This document shows, piece after piece, positions 1-8,225 of a stretch of 35,971 nt of DNA; the stretch's first letter is position 1; every line of letters starts with the position of its first letter. The stretch spans positions 1-35,971 of the forward strand of contig JAAWQX010000020.1 of NCBI GenBank assembly GCA_022800755.1, given 5' to 3'. The notes under the pieces were generated by a model. It saw nothing but the letters and a program-made list of their open reading frames with translations, was not told the origin of the DNA and made no database searches. The position numbers and the translations under genes are program-made. Source of the DNA: Oscillospiraceae bacterium. Its GTDB lineage: Bacteria > Bacillota > Clostridia > Oscillospirales > Oscillospiraceae.

Positions 1-22
1 GCACCGCATATGCGGTGCTTTT
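1..22 (+). terminator. Intrinsic terminator of an upstream plus-strand gene
   Basis: The first 18 bases are a perfect palindrome (arms GCACCGCA and TGCGGTGC) followed by TTTT. This fits the terminator of a gene ending just left of the window, which cannot be seen. Confidence 0.6.
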
Positions 23-25
23 CAT

Positions 26-59
26 AAAAAAACGCTGTGAACCTTTGGTTCACAGCGTT
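26..59 (-). terminator. Terminator of the 2-oxoacid dehydrogenase operon
   Basis: A 13-bp perfect stem (31-43 with 47-59, loop TTT) lies just past the E3 stop codon. On the minus strand it is followed by a run of T (positions 32 to 26), the form of an intrinsic terminator. Confidence 0.85.
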
Positions 60-72
60 TCTAATTTCAATC

Positions 73-2094
73 TTACTTGTTAGCGCCATGCAGACACTGC
101 TTATTCACAGCCAGCATCGCCTCTCGCATAGCCTCTGTCACCGTGGGATGCGCATGGACCGTGTCGATCCACTCATCCACCGTGCACTCCAGGCGCAGCG
201 CCAGTGACGCTTCCGCGATCATATCGCAAGCCCGGGGGCCAACCATATGCACGCCGAGAATCTCATTATACTTCGTATCCGCAATGACCTTAATCATACC
301 GTCCGTCTGGCCCATGACCAGGCTACGGCCATTGCCGGACATGGAGAACTTGCCGACCTTGTAGCTGATGCCCTTGGCCTTGGCTTCGTCTTCCGTCAGA
401 CCCACGCCGGCAAATTCCGGCCCCAGGAAAATCACGGAAGGAACGCTCTTGCGGTCAAAGGTCATATCTCCGCCGGTAGCGTTCGCCGCGGCGATCTCAC
501 CCATGGTCATGGCTGTATAGGCCAGCATCCACTTGCCGTTGGCATCGCCGATGGAATAGACGCCGGGGACAGAAGTCTCCATCTTATCATTGGCTTCCAG
601 CGTGGTAAGCCCCGTAGCAGACGCGTTGATCGCAGCGGGATCGACCTTACGGCCCACAGCCACCAGGACATTTTCCACTTCGATGACTTCCTCGCCATTG
701 GCACCCTTGACGGTGACCTTCGCGCCCTTCCTGCTCTTCTCGATTTTTTCCACAGAGGTACCGGTGCGAATATCCATTCCAGCAGCTGTCAGCTGGTTCT
801 TTACAATTTTGGTCAACTCGCTGTCCATGGCGGGCAGAATCTCCGGAAGCATTTCCACCACAGTGACCTTGGTGCCGAACGTATTGTACACGCTGCCCAA
901 TTCCAAACCGATAACACCGCCGCCAATCACCAACAGAGACGCAGGAACGTGATCCATAGTGAGCGCCTGGGTAGAATTGATGCAGGCTGGTGCGTCAATG
1001 CCCGGAATGGGGGGCATTGCCGGTTCAGAGCCGCTGGCAATGATGACTTTGTCAGACGTGATGGTCTCGGTGCTGCCGTCAGTTTTGGTCACTGTGACCG
1101 TCTTATCGCCGGAGAACTTCGCTTCTCCCTCGATCAGCTTGACCTTATTCATTTTCAGCAGACCCTTTACGCCGCCTACCAGCTTATCTGTGATTCCCTG
1201 GCGGAAGCTCTGAATCTTATTCCAGTCGAACTCCACCTTGGACGCGGTGATGCCCAAAGACGCGGCATTCTTCACCGTCTCATAGGTCTCAGCGCAATGC
1301 ATTAAAGACTTAGTGGGAATGCAGCCGCGGTTTAGGCAAGTGCCGCCTACATGGTCCTTTTCGATCAGCGTAACCTTCGCGCCAAGCTGAGACGCACGAA
1401 TCGCCGCCACATAACCGCCAGGGCCGCCGCCGATGACGGTGATAGTATTCCCGCCAGCCGGGGCAGCGGCAGGGGCCGCCGCCGCGGGAGCCGTTGCCGC
1501 AGGCGCGGCGCCGCAGGCATCGCCCGGGTTGCCAATATATGCAATAACAGATTTGCAGGGAGCTGTATCGCCCTCTTTCACCACGATTTTCAACAGGGTA
1601 CCATCGTACTCCGCTTCGATATCGTTGGTCATTTTGTCCGTCGCCACGGAGAACAGGATATCGCCTTTCTTGACCGTGTCGCCCTCTTTTTTCTTCCATT
1701 CCTCAACCGTGCCTTCCTCCATGGTCAGACCCAGCTTGGGCATGTGGACTTCCTTTGCCGCCGGGCCGGTGGGCGCGGCAGCCGCAGGGACCGCAGCGGG
1801 AGCCGGTGCGGCGGCGGGAGCCGCGGCAGGTGCTCCGGCGGCCGGAGCGGTCTCGCCGGCGGCACCCAGATAGGCAATGACGGACTTGCACGGAGCCGTC
1901 TCACCTTCAGGTACAAGAATTTTAATGAGAACACCGTCGGCTTCCGCCTCGATGTCGTTGGTCATTTTATCCGTGGAAACAGAGAAGATGATGTCACCTT
2001 TTTTGACAGTGTCGCCCTCTTTGACTTTCCACTCCTCAATGGTGCCTTCTTCCATGGTCAGGCCCAGCTTGGGCATATGGACTTCAGTTGCCAT
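73..2094 (-). CDS. lpdA: Dihydrolipoyl dehydrogenase (E3) with two N-terminal lipoyl domains
   Basis: This is the FAD-dependent E3 subunit, which reoxidises dihydrolipoamide with NAD+ in a cytoplasmic 2-oxoacid or acetoin dehydrogenase complex. The protein has 673 residues against about 460 for a plain E3. The excess is two lipoyl domains: residues 1-80 with STDKMTN (lipoyl Lys43) and 115-190 with ATDKMTN (Lys154), each followed by an Ala/Pro-rich flexible linker. The flavoprotein starts near 217 with the dinucleotide-binding motif VIGGGPGGYVAA. It has the redox disulfide GGTCLNRGC (Cys253, Cys258) and the C-terminal HAHPTVTE base motif (His649, Glu654), so it looks catalytically complete. 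The ATG at 2094 is preceded by an AGAAGGAAA-type ribosome site. It is the last gene of the E1-alpha, E1-beta, E2, E3 series. E3 proteins with one lipoyl domain are known; two is less common. The linkers use strongly biased GCC/GCG alanine codons. Confidence 0.95.
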   Translation of the reverse strand: MATEVHMPKLGLTMEEGTIEEWKVKEGDTVKKGDIIFSVSTDKMTNDIEAEADGVLIKILVPEGETAPCKSVIAYLGAAGETAPAAGAPAAAPAAAPAPAAVPAAAAPTGPAAKEVHMPKLGLTMEEGTVEEWKKKEGDTVKKGDILFSVATDKMTNDIEAEYDGTLLKIVVKEGDTAPCKSVIAYIGNPGDACGAAPAATAPAAAAPAAAPAGGNTITVIGGGPGGYVAAIRASQLGAKVTLIEKDHVGGTCLNRGCIPTKSLMHCAETYETVKNAASLGITASKVEFDWNKIQSFRQGITDKLVGGVKGLLKMNKVKLIEGEAKFSGDKTVTVTKTDGSTETITSDKVIIASGSEPAMPPIPGIDAPACINSTQALTMDHVPASLLVIGGGVIGLELGSVYNTFGTKVTVVEMLPEILPAMDSELTKIVKNQLTAAGMDIRTGTSVEKIEKSRKGAKVTVKGANGEEVIEVENVLVAVGRKVDPAAINASATGLTTLEANDKMETSVPGVYSIGDANGKWMLAYTAMTMGEIAAANATGGDMTFDRKSVPSVIFLGPEFAGVGLTEDEAKAKGISYKVGKFSMSGNGRSLVMGQTDGMIKVIADTKYNEILGVHMVGPRACDMIAEASLALRLECTVDEWIDTVHAHPTVTEAMREAMLAVNKQCLHGANK

Positions 2095-2132
2095 TTTATT
2101 TTTCCTTCTTTCACGCGTTATCTTTTAGAAAA

Positions 2133-2160
2133 GTCACGCGGCGACGCATCGCCGCGTGAC
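2133..2160 (-). terminator. Hairpin between the E2 and E3 genes (possible attenuator)
   Basis: A 12-bp perfect stem (2133-2144 with 2149-2160, loop CGCA) sits in the 75-bp gap between E2 and E3. On the minus strand it is followed by TTTTCTAAA, a short imperfect T-tract. It could be a leaky terminator that lowers E3 expression relative to E1/E2, or an RNA-processing stem. Confidence 0.55.
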
Positions 2161-2169
2161 ACAAAGGTG

Positions 2170-3495
2170 TTAAGCCAACATGAGAACGGGGTTCTCCAGC
2201 ATCTCGCAAACCTTTTGCAGGAACTCCGCAGCTTGGACGCCATCAATTACACGGTGGTCGGCCGTCAAGCACAGATTCATCATGGGACGAACCACGATCT
2301 GGCCATCGCGTACCACAGGCGTATCGATCATCGCACAAACGCCCAAGATCGCCAGTTCAGGCTGGTTGATGATGGGAGAGAAGTTGGTCAAGCCGTAATT
2401 GCCCAGATTGGTAATGGTGAACGTGCCGCCCTTCATCGCGTCAATCCCCAGCTTGCCGGACTTGCCGTCTTTCGCCAATTGGTCAGCTTCTACGGCGATC
2501 TCCGCCAAGCTCTTCTTATCGCAGTCTTTCACGTTGGGGACCACCAGACCGCCGGAGGGCTGCGCCACGGCCAAGCCCATATTGATGTGCTTGTGGTGGG
2601 TGAGCATATTATCGGCAAAGCTGCCGTTGATATCCGGGTAATCCCGCAGGCACATGGACACCACTTTCATAATAATGTGGTTGTAGGATACCTTGATGCC
2701 CTTGGATTCCAGCGACTTGTTCAGCGCCTTGCGCAGGTCCTTCATCGCGGTCGCGTCGAACGGGCGGGTAAACGTGACACGGGGGCTGGTATGCCAGCTG
2801 TTTTCCATGTTCTTAGCAATGGCTCGGCGCATGGGCGTGACCTTGATAACCTCGTCCGCTTCTTCCACAGGCGCAGCCGCTGCTGCGGGCGTGACCGCAG
2901 CCAGAACATCGGCCTTCATCACGCGCTGTCCATCGGCACCGATAGACGCAACATCCACACCCAGTTCAGCAGCCATCTTCGCCGCAACGGGACTGGTCTT
3001 GACATGGGGGCCGCCCACATGGGCATCCACATCTCTGGCAACGATTACGCCGTTATAGCCAGTCGCCGCGACAGCGGACAGGTCATACCCCTTGTCCTTT
3101 GCCAGCTTCTTCGCATAAGGCGTCGCCAGCACATACGCGCCGGCGGGTCTCGCCACAGGCGCGGCAGCAACGGGAGCCACTGCTGTGAGGGCATCCGCGG
3201 GAACCGCTGCAGGCGCTGCTGCAGGAGATGCCGCTCCAGCCGCGGGGGGTTGCTCACCGGCAGCGCCCAGCCACGCAATGACAGACTTGCAGGGCGCAGT
3301 ATCGCCCTCCCCCACTACGATGCCGATGACAACTCCATCGTCCTCAGCTTCGATCTCGTTGGTCATTTTATCGGTGGATACAGAAAAGATGATGTCACCT
3401 TTTTTGACGGTATCGCCGACTTTGACTTTCCATTCTTCAATGGTACCCTCTTCCATGGTAAGGCCGAGCTTAGGCATCAAAACTTCAATAGCCAT
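2170..3495 (-). CDS. Dihydrolipoamide acyltransferase (E2)
   Basis: This is the E2 core of the 2-oxoacid/acetoin dehydrogenase complex. It passes the acyl group from lipoamide to CoA. The 441 residues show a lipoyl domain (1-80, STDKMTN, Lys43) and an Ala/Pro linker. A peripheral-subunit-binding domain follows at about 121-158 (ATPYAKKLAKDKGYDLSAV). A second, shorter and more degenerate binding-like domain lies at about 167-201 (TSPVAAKMAAELGVD, then VMKADVLAAV). The catalytic domain runs from about 216 (VTPMRRAIAKNM) to the end, with DHRVIDG carrying the active-site His414 and Asp418. The N-terminal 50 residues are almost identical to those of the neighbouring E3 lipoyl domains, which suggests duplication or gene conversion. 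The sequence does not settle whether the acyl group is acetyl from pyruvate or acetoin, or a branched-chain acyl group. Confidence 0.93.
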   Translation of the reverse strand: MAIEVLMPKLGLTMEEGTIEEWKVKVGDTVKKGDIIFSVSTDKMTNEIEAEDDGVVIGIVVGEGDTAPCKSVIAWLGAAGEQPPAAGAASPAAAPAAVPADALTAVAPVAAAPVARPAGAYVLATPYAKKLAKDKGYDLSAVAATGYNGVIVARDVDAHVGGPHVKTSPVAAKMAAELGVDVASIGADGQRVMKADVLAAVTPAAAAAPVEEADEVIKVTPMRRAIAKNMENSWHTSPRVTFTRPFDATAMKDLRKALNKSLESKGIKVSYNHIIMKVVSMCLRDYPDINGSFADNMLTHHKHINMGLAVAQPSGGLVVPNVKDCDKKSLAEIAVEADQLAKDGKSGKLGIDAMKGGTFTITNLGNYGLTNFSPIINQPELAILGVCAMIDTPVVRDGQIVVRPMMNLCLTADHRVIDGVQAAEFLQKVCEMLENPVLMLA

Positions 3496-3518
3496 AATGT
3501 TTCTCCTTTACCACAAAA

Positions 3519-4493
3519 TCAAAGTACTTTCTTAATGCCGTTATAGAGATCCTCCGGGAAGATTCTGTACAGCTTCTCCAGGGTCGGAGCGAAGGGGATG
3601 GGAACGAACGGCGCGCCGTAACGCAGGATGGGCGCATCCAGATACTCCATCGCTTCCTCGGCCACCGTCGCGGCAACTTCCGCCATGGCGCCGCCCTGCT
3701 TCACGGACTCCGCCACCAGGCACAGTCTGTGGGTCTTCTTTACAGAGTTCAGCACGGTCTCTTTATCCCAGGGAGACAGGGTGATCAGGTCGATAACCTC
3801 AGCGTGGATGCCGTCTTTCTCCAGCAGGTCGGCCGCGCCGCGGGCGTTCTTCATGCCCACGGAGTAGGACACGATCGTCACATCGCTGCCTTCCCGCTCG
3901 ATCTTGGCCTTACCGATCTCGTAGGGGACTTCGTCCTCTTTCTCGGGGACCATAGCGGATTCCTTGTAAATAACCTTATTTTCAAAGTAGATGACCGGAT
4001 CATCGCTCTCGATAGCGGCTTTCAGCACCATTTTGGCGTCATAGGGATTGGAGGGCGCCACGACCTTGATGCCGGGGATATGCAGGAACCAGGACTCCAC
4101 GGACTGGGAGTGCTGGGCAGCGCCGCCGCCGGCCATGCCGTCGGGAGCACGCAGGACCAGAGGAATCTTTGCCTGGCCGCCGAACATATAGCGGGCCTTG
4201 GCCATCTGGTTGAACACTTCGTCCATGCAAACGCCGATGAAGTCGGCAAAGTGCATATCCACGACAGGACGCGCACCGGCCAGGGCAGCACCTACGCCGC
4301 CGCCGACGATGAACGTCTCAGAGATCGGAGTATCCATTACACGGCCGGGGAACTTATGACCCAAGCCCTTGAACTGGCCGAAAATACCACCCTGACGCGC
4401 CAAGTCTTCGCCCATGACGAATACTTCAGGGTATTTCTCCATTTCTTCTTCCATGGCTTCCAGGGTAGCCTCGGCAAAACTAATTTTACGCAT
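3519..4493 (-). CDS. 2-oxoacid/acetoin dehydrogenase E1 component, beta subunit
   Basis: This is the beta subunit of the thiamine-diphosphate-dependent E1 heterotetramer, which decarboxylates the substrate and passes the acyl group to lipoamide on E2. Family landmarks include FVMGEDLARQGGIFGQFKGL near the N-terminus, DTPISETFIVGGGVGAAL, and the PxxxxHFADFIG-type segment. DGMAGGGAAQHSQSVESWF and PGIKVVAPSNPYDAK lie in the middle. I place the start at the ATG at 4493 (324 residues). An in-frame GTG at 4502 overlaps the Shine-Dalgarno sequence GAGGAGGT, which itself overlaps the TGA of E1-alpha. That site is ideally spaced (8 nt) for the ATG, so the two E1 genes are translationally coupled. The sequence resembles both AcoB (acetoin) and PdhB, and the substrate is not decided. 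Confidence 0.93.
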   Translation of the reverse strand: MRKISFAEATLEAMEEEMEKYPEVFVMGEDLARQGGIFGQFKGLGHKFPGRVMDTPISETFIVGGGVGAALAGARPVVDMHFADFIGVCMDEVFNQMAKARYMFGGQAKIPLVLRAPDGMAGGGAAQHSQSVESWFLHIPGIKVVAPSNPYDAKMVLKAAIESDDPVIYFENKVIYKESAMVPEKEDEVPYEIGKAKIEREGSDVTIVSYSVGMKNARGAADLLEKDGIHAEVIDLITLSPWDKETVLNSVKKTHRLCLVAESVKQGGAMAEVAATVAEEAMEYLDAPILRYGAPFVPIPFAPTLEKLYRIFPEDLYNGIKKVL

Positions 4494-4506
4494 GTTCAGC
4501 ACCTCC

Positions 4507-5625
4507 TCAGTCTACATAGACGTCCTTGTAGAACTCGGAGGGATCCGGGTACTCACAGGACATGGCGTATTCTTTCGCCTTAGCGACCTTCTCAATGCAC
4601 TCGGCACGGAGCTTTTCGCATTCTTTCTTGGTCATAAGCTTTGCTTTGACAACTCTCTCTTCAAAGCGGATAATGGGATCGTTCTCCTCGAGGATCTTCT
4701 TGGTCTCCTCTTTCTTGCGGTACATCTCCGGGTCACCGACGAAGTGGCCTTCAATGCGGTAGGTCTTGGCCTCGATGAACGTGGGGCCCTCGCCCTTGCG
4801 GGCGCGCTCCACGGCGCGGACAGCCGCGTCATACACTTCAAACACATCGTTGCCGTTGACGATCTCGCGGGGCATGTTATAGCCGAACGCGCGGTCAGAA
4901 ATATCCTCCACCGCTGTGGTGGTGCGGTAAGGCGTGGTGGATGCCCAGCTATTCATCTCGTTGACGAAGATGACAGGCAGTTTCCACGCGCCGGCCACGT
5001 TGGCAGCCTCATGGAAGGTGCCGCGGTTGGAAGCGCCGTCGCCAAAGAACACGACGGAAACATGGTCATTCTTGAGAACCAGCTTTTGTGCCAGTGCTGC
5101 GCCGGTAGCCAGGTTATAGCCGCCGCCCACAACGCCGTTGGCGCCCAGCATACCAATGCTGAAATCAGCAATATGCATAGAGCCGCCCTTGCCTTTGCAC
5201 AGGCCGTCTTTCTTGCCGAAGATCTCAGCCATCATCGCGTTCACATCCGCGCCCTTGGCAATGCAGTGGCCATGGCCGCGGTGGGTGGACTCAATGAGGT
5301 CGGTATCTTTCAAAGCGGCGCAAATGCCGGTCGCGATGGCTTCCTCACCGATGTACAGGTGGGTGAAGCCGGGGATCTCGCCATTGAGGAAGTCCTTTTT
5401 CACGGACTCTTCAAACGCGCGGATAGTGCACATGGTCTCGTACATCTTCACCGCCATCTTCTTGTCAGTCAAAGGCGCGGTGTTCGCCGGATTGGTGATC
5501 TGCACGGGCGCTACGCCGGGATACGGAACGCCCACGTCTACTGCCGGGCCGATATGGGGCAGCAACGGTTTATTGCTCTGCGGCCCCACTTGTTTGGGTG
5601 CCGCGGTCTTCTTAGCAGTTGCCAT
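4507..5625 (-). CDS. 2-oxoacid/acetoin dehydrogenase E1 component, alpha subunit
   Basis: This thiamine-diphosphate-dependent alpha subunit of E1 has 372 residues. The ThDP/Mg motif begins at Gly195 (GDGASNRGTFHEAANVAG) and ends at Asn225 in FVNEMN, where most relatives have a CENN-type end. Other landmarks are STHRGHGHCIAKGAD (113-127), LCKGKGGSMHIAD (142-154) and the phosphorylation-loop-like EGHFVGDPEMYR. These look more like AcoA (acetoin dehydrogenase) than a classical PdhA. The first ~55 residues, rich in Pro, Ala and Lys, are an extension that typical AcoA proteins lack. A GAAGGGA-type ribosome site before the ATG at 5625 supports that start. It is the first dehydrogenase gene, 146 bp downstream of dctP on the same strand. 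Confidence 0.92.
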   Translation of the reverse strand: MATAKKTAAPKQVGPQSNKPLLPHIGPAVDVGVPYPGVAPVQITNPANTAPLTDKKMAVKMYETMCTIRAFEESVKKDFLNGEIPGFTHLYIGEEAIATGICAALKDTDLIESTHRGHGHCIAKGADVNAMMAEIFGKKDGLCKGKGGSMHIADFSIGMLGANGVVGGGYNLATGAALAQKLVLKNDHVSVVFFGDGASNRGTFHEAANVAGAWKLPVIFVNEMNSWASTTPYRTTTAVEDISDRAFGYNMPREIVNGNDVFEVYDAAVRAVERARKGEGPTFIEAKTYRIEGHFVGDPEMYRKKEETKKILEENDPIIRFEERVVKAKLMTKKECEKLRAECIEKVAKAKEYAMSCEYPDPSEFYKDVYVD

Positions 5626-5695
5626 AATGATTGTCCCTTCTTAGATTAAAATATTTGGATTCGCTGAAATCCTTCATACATTCGCCAATTGGGCA

Positions 5696-5732
5696 AAACA
5701 CGCAGTTCCCGGTTACCGTTCCCTGCGTGTTT
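5696..5732 (-). terminator. Hairpin between dctP and the E1-alpha gene
   Basis: A 10-bp stem (AAACACGCAG at 5696-5705 with CTGCGTGTTT at 5723-5732, 17-nt loop) lies in the dctP/E1-alpha gap. On the minus strand the stem ends in TTTT and then GCCC, so any terminator would be weak. I found no convincing sigma-A promoter between the hairpin and E1-alpha, so read-through from the TRAP genes is plausible. Confidence 0.45.
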
Positions 5733-5771
5733 CGCATTTCGGTTTAAGCGAATACGCGGTAAACCGTTAAA

Positions 5772-6872
5772 TTACAGATTGACTTCCACACCGAAAGCAG
5801 CCAGGAAAGCGGTAGCTTCTTCCGCGCTCATGCCGCAGTCGGACACCAGCAGGTTGGCATAGTAGTCATACACAGGAGCGGACAGTTCCTTGAAAGCTGC
5901 CGCTTCCTCGTCGGTCAGGTAGTGGATTTCCACACCGTTCTCGGATTCCCACTTAGCCAGCATGCCTTCGTCAGCCTCACGGTTGATCTTACGCTGATAC
6001 TCCATGGTATCGGCAGCGCACTCGGTCACGATGGCCTGCAGATCGGGGCTCAGGCTGTTCCACAGGTTGCCGTTCATGGTGAACATCAGGCAGTCATAAG
6101 AACCAGTCCAGTAGGTAACGTACTTCTGAACTTCCTGAATCGCGGAAGAGTCCATGGCGGGAACAGGGTTCTCCTGGCCATCATAGGTACCGGTCTGCAG
6201 GCCGGTGTACACTTCGGACCAGTTCGCGGTCGTGAAGTCAGCGCCCCAAGCCTTGTAAGCCTCCATCAGGACCTTGGACCCGGCAACGCGGATCTTCAGG
6301 TTCTTCATGTCAGCGGGAGTGACGATAGCGTTCTTGTTGTTGGACACATGACGGAAGCCGTTCTCGCCCATGCCCATGAAGTGCAGGCCGTAGTCCTCTT
6401 CCAGGATCTTCGCCAAGGCCGCGCCGCCCTCGCCATCCAGAACAGCGTCGACTTCGTCGGTGTTGTTGAACAGGAACGGAAGGGAGACAACGCTGAATTT
6501 ATCGCTGAAAGAAGCGTAAATCAGGTTGGAGTGTATGTCAACATCGGTGGTGCCGTCGATAACACCCTGGATGCCGTCGACCTGGTTGCCGCCGTACAAC
6601 TGGTCCATGCCGTAGCACTCGACCGTGATGGCACCGTTGGTCTTCTCGCTCATAAGCTCAGCAAAATGCTTGCCAGCGATGATCCAGGTGGAGGTCTCGC
6701 CGCCGGATGCGCCCAGCTTCCAGGTCATGGTCGGGAAACCGCTCTCACCCTGCTGATCGTCGTTGTTGCCCTGCTGGTCGTCGTTATCCTGTTCCTTGGG
6801 GCCGCAGGCCACCAACGCGAACAGCATGACAACGCTCAGCAGAAGTGCGATGATTCTTTTCATGTTCTTCAT
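5772..6872 (-). CDS. dctP: TRAP transporter solute-binding lipoprotein, DctP family
   Basis: This extracytoplasmic receptor binds a carboxylate ligand and delivers it to the DctQ/DctM membrane subunits. The 366 residues start with a lipoprotein signal peptide whose lipobox is ALVAC (lipidated Cys23), followed by a low-complexity Asp/Gln/Asn linker (28-45). The mature domain has the DctP signature around MKNLKIRVAGSKVLMEAYKA. Arg195 is the likely ligand-carboxylate arginine, and ANWSEVYTGLQTGTYDGQEN follows. A GGAGG site 7 nt before the ATG at 6872 fixes the start. Known DctP ligands include C4-dicarboxylates, 2-oxoacids, lactate, sialic acid and sugar acids. The adjacent lipoate-dependent dehydrogenase suggests a 2-oxo or hydroxy acid or acetoin-related ligand here, which is inference only. 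Confidence 0.93.
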   Translation of the reverse strand: MKNMKRIIALLLSVVMLFALVACGPKEQDNDDQQGNNDDQQGESGFPTMTWKLGASGGETSTWIIAGKHFAELMSEKTNGAITVECYGMDQLYGGNQVDGIQGVIDGTTDVDIHSNLIYASFSDKFSVVSLPFLFNNTDEVDAVLDGEGGAALAKILEEDYGLHFMGMGENGFRHVSNNKNAIVTPADMKNLKIRVAGSKVLMEAYKAWGADFTTANWSEVYTGLQTGTYDGQENPVPAMDSSAIQEVQKYVTYWTGSYDCLMFTMNGNLWNSLSPDLQAIVTECAADTMEYQRKINREADEGMLAKWESENGVEIHYLTDEEAAAFKELSAPVYDYYANLLVSDCGMSAEEATAFLAAFGVEVNL

Positions 6873-6929
6873 TGTTTTTCCTCCAAAAAATTTTTAATTA
6901 ACCGCTTACGCGGGAAATTACAAGGTTGC

Positions 6930-8225
6930 TTACTTGCCAATGGTCAGCAGAATCATAGACAGCGGCTCGATATAGGTCACCGCGATCAGTACGATCAGGC
7001 AGGACACAATCATGGGCCACACAGCCTTGGAAATCTGCGGGATAGTGACCTTGACACCCTCTCTGACCTTGACGCCGCAGGCCACGAACAGGTTGACGCC
7101 CACAGGCGGGGTCACCTGACCAATGGCCAGGTTCACCGTGGCGATGATGCCGAAATGGACCAGATTGATGCCCAACTGCTGCGCCACAGGATACATGATC
7201 GGAATAAAGATGTAGAAAGCGGAGTTCGCGTCCACGAAGCAGCCGGCAATCAGGAAAATAATGTTCACAATGACAAGGAATATATATTTATTGCCGGATA
7301 CATTCAGCAGCAGGTCGGATGCCGCCTTGGCGATGCCCTGGGTCGTGCAGCAGTACGAGAACAGGGATGCCGCCGCAATGATCAGCAGGATGCCACCGGA
7401 AGTTTTTGCGGAATCCACAAAGATCGCGAACAGGTCTCTGATCTTCAATTCACGGTATAGCACCAAACCTACCAGCAAGCCGTAGAACACGGAAACGCAG
7501 GCTGCCTCTGTGGGGGTGAATTTACCAGAGTAAATGCCACCCAAAATAATAACAGGCATCAAGAAAGCCCAGAAAGCTTTCAGGAAAGACTTGCCCCGCT
7601 CGCCCCAGCTGGCTTTTTCCCGGCTGGAGGTGATTCCTTTTTTCCGCACCTCGATCATAACGACGACGATCAGCGCGCCGCCCATGAGGATACCGGGAAT
7701 CACGCCGGCCATGAACAAATCGCCCACGGACGCGCCGCAGATGGACGAGTACACGATAAAGGCGATAGACGGCGGGATAACGATAGCGATGGACGAAGCC
7801 GTCGCGATTAAAGCGGAAGCAAAAGGCGCTTCAAAGCCGTCACGGTCCATCATCGCAGGAATCAAAATCATACCCAACGCCGCCACAGTCGCCGGACCGG
7901 AGCCGGAAACCGCGCCGAAGAAGCACGCCACAATGACCGATACCATAGCAATGCCGCCCCTCCGGTGTCCAATACAAGCATCTGCGAAGTCAATCAGTCT
8001 CGTGGAAATACCGGCCTTCGCCATAATGTTGCCGGACAGCACGAAGAACGGGATGGACAGCAACAGGAACTTGGCAATACCCGAATATGTATTGGTCGCG
8101 ATAATGCTCAGTGCCATACCCTTGGATAGCAGGGAGAAAATCGCAGACAGACCCAGGCAGAACGCAATAGGAATGTTCAGCAGAAGCAACACGAAAAATG
8201 AGCCAAACAGAATCAAATTAGCCAT
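6930..8225 (-). CDS. dctM: TRAP transporter large permease subunit, DctM family
   Basis: This is the ion-motive-force-driven translocation subunit of the TRAP system, with 431 residues and about 12 hydrophobic segments across the whole chain. Hallmarks are ACFFGAVSGSGPATVAALG and IVIPPSIAFIVYSSICGASV in the first half, and IATVNLAIGQVTPPVGVNLF in the second. All are characteristic of the DctM half-repeats. The ATG at 8225 overlaps the TAA of dctQ by one base (TAATG), so the two membrane subunits are translationally coupled. dctP follows after 57 bp. Confidence 0.95.
   Translation of the reverse strand: MANLILFGSFFVLLLLNIPIAFCLGLSAIFSLLSKGMALSIIATNTYSGIAKFLLLSIPFFVLSGNIMAKAGISTRLIDFADACIGHRRGGIAMVSVIVACFFGAVSGSGPATVAALGMILIPAMMDRDGFEAPFASALIATASSIAIVIPPSIAFIVYSSICGASVGDLFMAGVIPGILMGGALIVVVMIEVRKKGITSSREKASWGERGKSFLKAFWAFLMPVIILGGIYSGKFTPTEAACVSVFYGLLVGLVLYRELKIRDLFAIFVDSAKTSGGILLIIAAASLFSYCCTTQGIAKAASDLLLNVSGNKYIFLVIVNIIFLIAGCFVDANSAFYIFIPIMYPVAQQLGINLVHFGIIATVNLAIGQVTPPVGVNLFVACGVKVREGVKVTIPQISKAVWPMIVSCLIVLIAVTYIEPLSMILLTIGK

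Noticed and set aside
1351-3546. Long plus-strand open frame (731 codons) across the lipoyl domain genes
   Set aside because: It is the antisense of E3 and E2; low-complexity Ala/Gly codons keep the opposite frame free of stops. No ribosome site or family motifs.
5922-7460. Plus-strand open frame of 512 codons opposite dctP and dctM
   Set aside because: Antisense to strongly supported TRAP genes.
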